A stretch of 64,000 nucleotides of DNA from Saccharum officinarum (Eukaryota > Streptophyta > Magnoliopsida > Poales > Poaceae). The stretch spans positions 44,554,562-44,618,561 of the forward strand of contig CM036191.1 in the NCBI GenBank assembly GCA_020631735.1. Direction: 5' to 3'. The translations under genes and the position numbers were made by a program. How positions within the stretch are numbered: position 1 is the first letter of the stretch; the number at the start of each line of letters is the position of its first letter. The notes below the pieces were generated by a model, which was not told where the DNA came from, did not search any database, and saw only the letters and a program-made list of their open reading frames with translations. Positions 56,494-64,000 of this stretch are shown here, one piece after another.

Positions 56494-57932
56494 AGAGTAA
56501 CCTCCTGAAAATATAAGTCATATAAAGTGAGAACATAATTATAACATGAATAATTGCATGCTTTAATTCCAACGTTGGTTAAAATTAAAACATACAAAAA
56601 ATCATCCTTTTTACACTAATTCTAGATCACCGTTAGGCAGAAATAGAATTAATGCATGATAAAATCATAATAACATCATAATACTGCTATTAATCAACGT
56701 TGGTCAGAATAATAACAATATTATAATCAGTTCAAAATTTAACTATTTTTCAAAATTAAATTCTCCCGTTGGTTCGAATTTAATAATGAAATAACATCTT
56801 TTAGTACGCAGCGGAAACACTTTTAACATAAATATTCTCATAATTATTTTTCCAGAAACATGAAAAATATTGTACTGTTCTCCGAAAATTTATCGTTGGA
56901 CAAAAATTTATACGGAGATCTAACATCAAAATTCAAATCAAAACATTCAAAAAAGCATTAACATTGTTTCTGGAAAAACAAAAATTGAGAAAACTATTTT
57001 TCTTTACATTTTGGCCCAGCCATTCATTTGGCCCAAACCAGCAGGCGTTCAGTCTCGGCCCAGCTGGCCTCGGCCCTTTCCTTTTTTTTTCTCACTCGCT
57101 GTTGAACCCGCGGCCCATCTTGTGCCAAAAGCCGGCCCAGCCGCGCGAAAACGGCCCAGCCTGCTCGTCAGCTGCCGAGGCAGCCGCGCCCAGGCCGCAA
57201 CCTGGGCCTGGGCCGGCAATTCGGCCATCCTTGCTTGCCCGCCTGGGCTCAATCTAGCCCGAGATGCCTGGGACGCGCTGTCTGCCGTTGATGTTAGGGT
57301 TGGTCCATCCGACGGCCACGCATGCGAATCGGAGGAACAAAACCCGCATCCGGCCGGTGCCCCCAAAACCCTAATCGCATTCTCGTCATTTGCCACCAGC
57401 AGCCGCAGCTGACCGGCGCCAGGCGCTCGGGCGCGCAGGGAGACGCCGTGTCGGGCCTCGGCGTCCGCACGCTCCCCCTGCCTTCTACTTTCTTTCCTCT
57501 TTCTCTTTCTTCACCGCCGCAGCGGCCTTTCCTCCTCTTCACCGCAGCCGTCATCGTCGGCCACCGGTGGAAGAAAATGGCGCCGCCCCGCGCCCTCTCG
57601 CCGGCGTGCGTGCTCGCCCAAGGCTGAGCACGCCGCCGTCGAGGGGCCGCATGGTGGTGCCCTGTTGCCGGTGAAGCGCGGTTCTCGTGGCTCTGTGGTC
57701 TTCCGCGCGGTGGCGATGCTGCCGGCGTCTACTGTCGTCCGGTGGTGAGCCGGCCATGGAGACGAGCTGGCGGCGTGACGGGGTCGGAGCCCTAGGTAGG
57801 CCCCTGTCCCCTCCTCTTTTCTTGTACCCGATTAGGGTTAGGGTTAGGGTTTGATTTCGAATTCTTTTCCGATTTCAAATCGGTTCTTTTCTCTCTTTTC
57901 TATTCCCCAAGTCTAGATCTACCTGCTATGTA
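56494..57932 (-). other. Long 5' leader of Copia E
   Basis: A 1.4-kb untranslated leader between primer site and gag ATG. The half near gag (56494-57000) is A/T-rich with repeated GTTGG phrases on the plus strand. The half near the primer site (57010-57830) is GC-rich and gene-like in composition but shows no recognised protein. A short TTAGGG run (57834-57853) is present. It contributes most of the unexplained length of this element. Confidence 0.7.
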
Positions 57933-57946
57933 GGCGTCCGATACCA
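57933..57946 (-). other. Primer binding site of Copia E
   Basis: The minus strand reads TGGTATCGGACGCC next to the LTR remnant. The first seven bases match the initiator-Met complement and the rest differ, so the primer may be a different tRNA or the site is altered. Confidence 0.65.
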
Positions 57947-57947
57947 A

Positions 57948-58025
57948 TGTGGGCGCCCCCGATCAGGGCGCGGATCAAAGGCCTAATGAGCCGTTGGGCT
58001 CATTAGAGGAGAGATCAATCTAACA
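57948..58025 (-). repeat. Shortened 5' LTR of Copia E (~78 bp)
   Basis: It matches only the outer 76 bp of the 3' LTR (52062-52137). The remaining 388 bp, including the TATA box and everything to the LTR end, is absent. It runs directly into the primer site. Confidence 0.85.
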
Positions 58026-58030
58026 CAACC

Positions 58031-61000
58031 TAATATATCAGGCTGCGGACAAAAATAATGATCGCCTAAACCTCAGAGCTATGCGTCGCTTCCGGAGGGC
58101 AATTGACGACATGGCGGTCGATGAGCTATACCTGCATGGGAGATTATACACTTGGAGCAACGAACGCCGGAGCCCAACCTTGGAGCGTATTGACCGGGCT
58201 TTTGCCACCGTTCCGTGGCTGGAGATGTTCACGACACACCACCTCCGGACACTTTCGTCTGACAGCTCTGACCATGCACCACTTCTTCTCCAGCTATGCA
58301 CCGAACCTTGGGCGAAGCCCAGATTCCGTTTTGAGCCTTTTTGGGTACGCCTCGACGGCTACCAGGAGGTCGTTGCTCAGGCATGGGAATGCCAGGTCCC
58401 AAGTGTGGATGCTTGCCGCCTGCTTGACATCAAGTTTAGGCGTACTACCAGAGCGCTCCAGAGCTGGAGCATGCGCAAGGTGGGCAGTGTGCGTCTTCAG
58501 TTATACATGACCAGAGAGATCATTGCTCAGTTGGACAAGGCGCAAGAGTCCAGAATGCTGACTAACGATGAGCTGGCCTGGCGTCGAGACCTCAAATGTC
58601 GCAGCCTTGGTCTTGCGTCCTTGGCCTGTACTATTGCTCGACATCGTTCGCGCATTAGGTACCTGGAAGAGGGAGACGCAAACACGAAATTTTTTCACCT
58701 TCAGGCATGCCATAGAAATAGGAAAAGCTACATCCCCGCAATACATCATGAAGGGACATGGGTGTCGGCAGAGATGGACAAAGAGGAAGTGATTTACAAT
58801 CACTATAAAGGGATACTCGGGACCCCTTTTCACCGTCAGCACACGCTTCATCTGGATAACCTGCTGCCGACGATTGACCTGAACGGCATCGATGCTTGCT
58901 TTTCGGAGGAAGAAATTTGGGCAGCAGTGAAGGAGTTGCCATCTGATCGGGCGCCAGGCCCAGACGGATTCAGTGGAATCTTCTACAAGACGGCTTGGGG
59001 AATAATTAAGCAGGACATTGTAAATGCTTTCAATGCATTGTGGTCTCTTGATGCCCGGAGTTTCCACCACCTGAACGATGCTTTGATGATCCTTCTTCGG
59101 AAAAAAGAGCAGCCTGCGTCGATGGGGGACTACAGACCAATAAGCTTGATTCATAGTTTCAGTAAACTATTCACCAAGTGCCTTGCCAGACGTCTTGCAC
59201 CGAGACTTCACGAGATTGTATTTTGTATCGCCTAACCAAAGTGCCTTCATTAAGGGGCGCTCAATACATGACAATTTCAGGGCTGTTCAGTTAGCATGCC
59301 GGTGGCTTCATGCCAGGAAATTTGCGACTGTGCTGTTAAAGGTGGACATTGCGAAGGCCTTCGATTCAGTATCCTGGCCATTCCTTCTAGAGGTCTTGCA
59401 GCATATTGGGTTCCCCAGGAGATGGACCAATTGGATCTCTGTGCTACTTTCAACATCCAGCACCAGGGTTATACTAAATGGCAGACCTGGGAACAGGATC
59501 ACACACGCTAGAGGACTCAGGCAGGGCGATCCTATTTCGCCAATGCTCTTTGTCATCGTCATGGAGTGCCTCAACTCCCTGATCAGGGAAGCTGACCGTC
59601 GTGGGGCACTATCGCCGTTACCTGGCCGGGCGATCTCCAACCGCACGTCGCTTCATGCTGACGACGTGGTGCTGCTGGTCGCCCCAACACGTGATGATCT
59701 TCAGTGCGTACAGCAGATGCTGCATCTGTTCGCCGGAGCCTCTGGGCTAGTCACCAACATTGACAAGTGTGTCGTGTCGCCAATTCGCTGTGCTGATGAA
59801 CAGATTGCAGAAGTTCAGGAGGTGTTCCCATGCGTCCCGGTGCCTTTTCCTTGCAAATATCTTGGAATTCCTCTGTCGCTCAGGAGGTTACGGCGCTGTG
59901 AGGAGCAAGCACTTGTTGATAAGGTGGCGGCTAGGATTCCAACATGGAAGTCAGGGGTACTCAATCATGCTGGAAGAACTCTGCTAACGAAAGTAACGCT
60001 GTCTGCTATCCCTGTGCACATCAGTATTGCCTGTTGTCTCTCGGCCTGGGCAATCAAACAGATAGATAAGAGACGCAGGGCCTTTCTCTGGGCTGGGTCC
60101 GAATCAACCAGTGGTGGACGATGCAAGGTGGCCTGGCCAATTGTTTGCAGGCCAACTCACTTGGGGGGTCTCGGCATTCTTGACCTGCGATTCATGGGCT
60201 TTGCTCTTCGACTACGCTGGGAATGGCTCAGAAGAGCCGATCTGGGGCGATGTTGGGCTGGCCTTCCTGGCCGTCAAGATAGGACTGTCGCCGCGATGGC
60301 CGCTGTCAGCATGACGGCGGTGCTTGGTGATGGAACAAACACATTGCTTTGGACTGACAGTTGGGCAACTGTCGGCCCCCTCTGCAGATTCACCCCAGAT
60401 CTCTTCGCGGCAGTCAGTCGCGCCGGTAAGCGGAGATTAGTGAAGGATGGCCTTATGCTGAACCGCTGGGTGAGGGACGTCGAGGGTGCGCTTACGGCGC
60501 AGGTCCTTTGTCAGTTCCTTCGTGTCTGGCACCTGATGCAGAACGTGGTACTCAACCCGCTTCAGGCCGATCGCTTTGTTTGGAGATGGTCTCCGGACGG
60601 GAAGTACTCCGCTTCATCTACCTACCGTGCCTTCTTCAACGGATCCACGTCGCTGCTTGGGGCAAAAGAGCTGTGGCGAGCCAAGGTCCCGCCAACGGTT
60701 AAATTCTTTTTTTGGTTGGCTCTTCATCGCAGGCTATGGACGGCGGAGCGCTGTAAGAGACATGGCTTGCAAGAGAATGACGACTGCGCCCTGTGCGGCC
60801 AGGCTCCAGAGTCCGGCGACCATCTCTTCCTGGGATGTGTCTTCACGAGGGAGCTTTGGTTCAAACTGCTGGCGCCTGTTGGCCTTGCTGCCCTTGTGCC
60901 GAGCAGTGAAGAACGTCTGGACTCATGGTGGATGCAGCAGAGGCGCAGGCTTGATCGCCAGTCTAGGCCAGTCCTAGACTGCCTCTTGTTGTTGCTTTGA

Positions 61001-61168
61001 TGGTGTATCTAGAAGGAGAGGAATAGGCGCACATTCGACTCCCAGAGCTCCAATGTTGATGCGGTGGCTCACGCCGTACTACTAGAGGCAGAGGATTGGG
61101 TCGAGGCAGGTTTCTCCTGCATCTCCGTGTTCACCCCCCAATGGTCGCAACATATGATTAATTTGTAA
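58031..61168 (+). pseudogene. LINE-2 ORF2, rest of endonuclease and reverse transcriptase
   Basis: It resumes QAADKNNDRLNLRAMRRF, GRLYTWSNERRSPTLERIDR and the SDHAPLLLQL catalytic end of the endonuclease. RT follows with DGFSGIFYKTAWGII, YRPISLIHSFSKLFTKCLA, FIKGRSIHDNFRAVQ, KVDIAKAFDSVSWPF and DPISPMLFVIVMECLNS. The active site is LHADDVVLLVAP: His replaces the usual Tyr/Phe before ADD. A 7-bp insertion (TTTTGTA near 59220-59226) shifts the frame between two otherwise open parts. The zinc-binding tail is CALCGQAPESGDHLFLGC. TGA at 60998-61000 and a TAG 12 bases later truncate the last 55 codons, which stay recognisable to the TAA at 61166-61168. Confidence 0.88.
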
Positions 61169-61319
61169 TAGCGTTAATCGATGGATCCAGTAGTTAGGTT
61201 GCTGCATGCTTCGTTGTATGGCCCCTCACCATTAGCTGAGCCTGCATTGTTGTTCTTGTATGTAAACTCCTTATCCTCTTAATGAAATACGGGCCATATG
61301 TTGCCCCGTTCGTGAAAAA

Positions 61320-61331
61320 AAAAGCATTTCC
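61320..61331. repeat. Target site duplication, right copy, LINE-2
   Basis: AAAAGCATTTCC, matching 48551-48562. The following AGAGGCGATTGTCTTTAAGAC phrase and a second GCATTTCCAGTGGC (61382-61395) look like the subterminal repeats of CACTA-type elements in grasses, a weak inference. Confidence 0.75.
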
Positions 61332-61400
61332 AGAGGCGATTGTCTTTAAGACAACTGCTCCAGGGACGTTTGACTTGAAATGCATTTCCAGTGGCAATTA

Positions 61401-61515
61401 GACTTCAGCGATTTGGCGTTTTAGAGTGCCGACCTGTGCTGAGCAAATTGTAACTCGAGATTGTATGCTAAACTCTGAGTAATTAATAATGCTCTCTCTT
61501 CTTTTCAAAAATAAA
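61401..61515 (+). mobile_element. Short 5'-truncated LINE tail with 11-bp target duplication
   Basis: 115 bp ending in CAAAAATAAA, flanked by AGTGGCAATTA at 61390-61400 and 61516-61526. The size, A-rich 3' end and direct repeat are the signature of target-primed reverse transcription with severe 5' truncation. GAGTAATTAATAATGCTCTC-type 3' sequence differs from LINE-1 and LINE-2, so it comes from another family. Confidence 0.75.
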
Positions 61516-61526
61516 AGTGGCAATTA

Positions 61527-61774
61527 CAACCCATCTATACAAAGTCTACGGGGGTGTTTGGTTGGCTGTCTCGGCTTGCCAAGCCACAGGTGCAGTGCGC
61601 CACAAATTTTCTCGGGGTTCTTTGGTTGAGAATCCAACATAGGCGGCTATAGAACATGCAGACTATGATCTCGCGGCTCGCCACAGTGGTGAGCAATTCC
61701 TGTGCCACCATTTGTGGCAAGCCACACTCTGCTGCACATGCGGTGTGGCTTTTGATGGCCGGCATTCAGACATC
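61527..61774. other. Unassigned flank left of MITE
   Basis: It contains a GGGGTGTTTGGTTGG phrase (61550) and several GCAAGCCACAC / GGCTTGCCAAGCC inverted phrases. Such phrases occur at ends of hAT- or Mutator-like MITEs, but no matching right end was found, so no element is called. Confidence 0.4.
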
Positions 61775-62173
61775 CCGAGCATCTCCAAGAGTTTACCAAA
61801 TCAACTTGGCATCCATCTATTTTTGGCAAAACAGGAAAAATTATGCTCCAACAGTTTGGCATCCAACTTGGCAAATTTTAGCAACTTGGCAAATCTTCCT
61901 CCTCCACGCGCATATTTGCGCGCTGAGCGCGAGCGTGCATCCGGCTTCGCGTGCGGGGCTCTTCGTTTCTTAGCGGGGCTCTTCGTTCGCTTAGCGGGGC
62001 TCTTCGTTTCTTAGCGGGGTTCTTCGTTCGCTTAGCGGGCCTCTTCTTATTTTACCAAGTCCAAATGTCAAACTCTTGGAGAGAGCCTATTTTTTGACTT
62101 GCCATATATTTTAGCAAGTTACCAAATCACGATATTTGTCAAGTGAATTTTGACAAACTCTTGGAGATGCTCT
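61775..62173. mobile_element. MITE with GAGCATCTCCAAGAGTTT inverted ends
   Basis: The left end GAGCATCTCCAAGAGTTT (61777-61794) and right end AAACTCTTGGAGATGCTC (62154-62171) are perfect 18-bp inverted repeats. ACATC precedes (61770-61774) and follows (62174-62178) the element, a candidate target duplication. It has no coding capacity and contains a 20/21-bp tandem array. Confidence 0.82.
61953..62048. repeat. Alternating 20/21-bp tandem array inside the MITE
   Basis: Four full units and a partial one: GCGGGGCTCTTCGTTTCTTA (20) alternates with GCGGGGCTCTTCGTTCGCTTA (21 bases), giving a 41-bp higher-order unit repeated twice with one or two substitutions. Confidence 0.85.
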
Positions 62174-62178
62174 TACAT

Positions 62179-64000
62179 CTTCACAGTCTATGGCAATATT
62201 AAAAATCATTTGCCTAACAGTGATATGCAGTATGGTTGCTGCATGGCACGAGCAAAAACATTCTTTTAGCCATCACTGAGACTATTAGCTCGTTGACCCA
62301 CTGCTTAGGGTTTATTCGGTTAATCCTCAATCTAAGGGTTTGAGAAAATTTTACTTCCTACAAGTTAAAGTCTCCCTTTATCCTCCTTAAATCCCTTCCA
62401 ATCCTCCCCATGGGAATTCACCGAACACGTGTATTTGGAGGGTTGACGAATGACGAGACATTGATGCAGATGCCCTGCAGCACCCATGCATCAACGATAT
62501 CTCTCTATCCAAGATATACATCGACCCCAGCTAATCCAACAAACCCGAGATTGCGATATACCAGAGCGCCTCGCCGTAGTCTGATCGTGGCGTCACAGCT
62601 TTTTATTTTTTTATATTAAAATAATAAAAATCATCATCGCATCTTGAGACGCGGCGATATCCGGATGGCCGACCGAGCAGCGGACCGATTCCGATAAGGA
62701 GCAAAGAAAGCACAAGCAATATGCGCAGCAGGTCAGCAGCAAACGGGCGATTCGATGCTCTATGTTATGCGTGCATGCGTGCCACGAAACTACAACAGTA
62801 ACCGACCAAATAGTCTATTATTTATTTCCTGCGAATCACAGCAGCACATATCCATATCTCATATGACTTTCGAAAGGCTGATTCAGCAGATTTCAAAATT
62901 GGTGATCCAAGGAATAAATCCTAGAATACACATCCAATGCCACTAAATCCTGTAAAATAAATCTAGACAATGCCTGCACCCATGTCAAAAAAAGTATTTG
63001 AACCCTAGGCAGAAACTTGAACTCATAGGAAGGTTCTACCACAAAGAGCCCAAACAATTGAGCTCAATTCGCTATCTAATAGTATTTTTGGAACTATGTG
63101 ACTTTCTTTTCTGAAACACAGCGCACTAAGACAGACACTCAGACACATAGAAATACTCACTCCTACTTCACGCCTATGAATACAAACACTTACAAACATG
63201 TTAGAATCTATACTCCGATGAACCACATCATATTCCTGTAAGCATCTTTGAAACACTAAGCTGATAGATCTCGAGTTTGACGAAGTCATCACTTGCGTCT
63301 CACGGTTGACAGGCACGTCATCCACTACATACTAAAAGAAAAGTGCTTTTAAATCTAAAAAATGTGAAAAAAAATTACTAAGTCGAGAACCTCAAGCCAT
63401 GTGGGAAAGCCATAAGGAACCTAATCAACTAAACTACGAGCCTGGTGATTTAATACACCTAGCAACACATTAGATGTACCTCATCTTATCCGCACTTGAG
63501 TAATTCAATGACCGGCCATAGTGGAGTCTTGGCCAAAGGCCAGGATAGATGTGCCTTAGGTACACCAGTTTATCATAGAAACCAATATCAATGACTGCAT
63601 GGAACCGACATGTCAATGGTAGGGTCATGGTTGGTGTTTTTATTATTGGTAATGTTTATGGGTATCGTGTGGCAGGGAACAAGATGGTAGCTAACACAAG
63701 AGACACAAAGTTTAGACAGCTTTGGAACCCTAATGAGGATGTAATACCCTTTGTCCTATGTTTGTTGTTATATTGCTTTTGTTTGCCTTATGTGAGATTG
63801 ATGATATTGAGACATCTTAGGTGTTTATGTCACCAGGTGAGGCTCTATGAGCTTGTATAGGTGTAGGGAAGGGACACCTATACTTTCCGTATATTGTTCG
63901 AAGGCAGGGTTAATGGGTTAAGGGATTGATTTTCCTTACCTTCTAGGATTTTTTTTCCAGTCTTATTACAACGAGGTCTCCCAAGATTTGGTGATGTGAT
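62179..64000. other. Unassigned A/T-rich DNA to window end
   Basis: 1.8 kb without a supported gene. A possible imperfect inverted-end element spans about 62310-62435 (TTTATTCGGTTAATCC at the left, ATTCACCGAACACG at the right). Degenerate dispersed-repeat-like sequence lies at 63110-63330. An 89-codon plus-strand frame (63591-63860) is not recognisable. I see no promoter or RNA gene. Confidence 0.45.
63110..63330. repeat. Degenerate dispersed grass repeat (class uncertain)
   Basis: Phrases such as ACTCACTCCTACTTCACGCC, CCTATGAATACAAACACTTA and GAGTTTGACGAAGTCATCAC resemble a common dispersed repeat seen in grass intergenic DNA. Assignment to SINE or LINE tail is uncertain and rests on memory of the style, not an alignment. 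Confidence 0.35.

Larger units (their letters stand above)
51674..58025 (-). mobile_element. Copia element E, nested in LINE-2
   Basis: A 6352-bp minus-strand Copia with perfect 5-bp target duplication. Element order: shortened 5' LTR (58025-57948), primer site (57946-57933), a 1.43-kb leader, gag-protease-integrase start (56493-55018), pol (55017-52339), purine tract (about 52148-52138) and a 464-bp 3' LTR (52137-51674). The coding frame is continuous except for one TAG at 55018-55020. It is the youngest insertion in this part of the window because it splits LINE-2. Confidence 0.93.
48563..61319 (+). mobile_element. LINE-2: full-length L1-type element split by Copia E
   Basis: Same family and layout as LINE-1: 5' UTR, ORF1 with two zinc knuckles (48767-51197), a 32-base spacer, ORF2 in two parts (51230-51673 and 58031-61168) and a 3' UTR ending in an A run (61314-61319). 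The 6352-bp Copia E sits inside ORF2. Without it the LINE is about 6.4 kb. The matching phrase DFNL(I)YxA in both LINEs shows that removing Copia E and one CAACC restores continuity. Confidence 0.92.

Noticed and set aside
57834..57853. Telomere-like TTAGGG run
   Set aside because: Only about three units, of six-base rather than the plant seven-base type, inside the Copia E leader. Likely chance or a telo-box-like motif, not a telomere.
62310..62435. Possible MITE with TTTATTCGGTTAATCC / ATTCACCGAACACG ends
   Set aside because: The inverted ends match only imperfectly and no target duplication was found; not called as an element.
1..64000. Search for prokaryote-type systems (operons, CRISPR, toxin-antitoxin, integrons)
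   Set aside because: No evenly spaced identical repeats with unique spacers, no gene clusters. Introns, LTR elements and LINEs show plant nuclear DNA.

Overview
This window is nuclear DNA of a plant, almost certainly a grass. The signs are SIRE-type Copia elements, a Tekay/Del-type chromovirus, L1-type LINEs, a class 3 lipase gene with plant-style introns, and a CC-type glutaredoxin ending in ALWL. A panicoid grass (sorghum/sugarcane/Miscanthus group) is my inference from repeat style; the sequence alone does not prove it. Most of the window is nested retrotransposons. There are two recognisable host genes, and both are frame-disrupted as written.

Layout. (1) 1-8771: two SIRE-like Copia internal regions on the minus strand share one LTR (4457-6282). 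(2) 8772-9911: a piece of a second chromovirus-type LTR, here called LTR2, minus strand. (3) 9912-21901: a chromovirus, minus strand, with about 3.5-kb LTRs and an open 1533-codon gag-pol ending in a chromodomain. Its two flanks do not match. (4) 21902-26615: the 3' half of a plus-strand SIRE-like Copia with its 3' LTR. (5) 26616-29820: LTR2 sequence, plus strand, running into a 100-N gap (29821-29920). (6) 29921-35240: a gene-bearing island with a class 3 lipase (30174-31815, three frame breaks) and a CC-type glutaredoxin (34128-34489, one frame break), plus a small MITE. (7) 35255-42100: full-length LINE-1 with a 14-bp target duplication. (8) 42283-48328: a Copia element whose RT/RNase H core is replaced by about 2.1 kb of unrelated sequence. 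(9) 48563-61319: a second full-length LINE of the same family, split by a Copia element (51674-58025) with a perfect 5-bp target duplication. That Copia has a single in-frame stop and a 5' LTR that has lost its promoter half. (10) 61332-64000: a short LINE tail with an 11-bp duplication, a TIR-bearing MITE with an internal tandem array, and unassigned A/T-rich DNA.

How it works together. The LTR elements supply promoter (U3/TATA), tRNA primer site, Gag, protease, integrase, RT and RNase H. The LINEs supply an ORF1 protein with two zinc knuckles and an ORF2 endonuclease/RT. Nesting gives relative ages: LINE-2 is older than the Copia inside it, and the left SIRE copy is older than the LTR2 piece that interrupts it. 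The most unusual signals are a CpG-rich palindrome array just upstream of the TATA box in the SIRE LTRs; a conserved hairpin and a coding-like patch of LTR-LTR divergence in the chromovirus LTRs; the chimeric flanks of the chromovirus; and the foreign block in the 42-48 kb Copia. I see no CRISPR array, operon, tRNA, rRNA or other prokaryote-type system.
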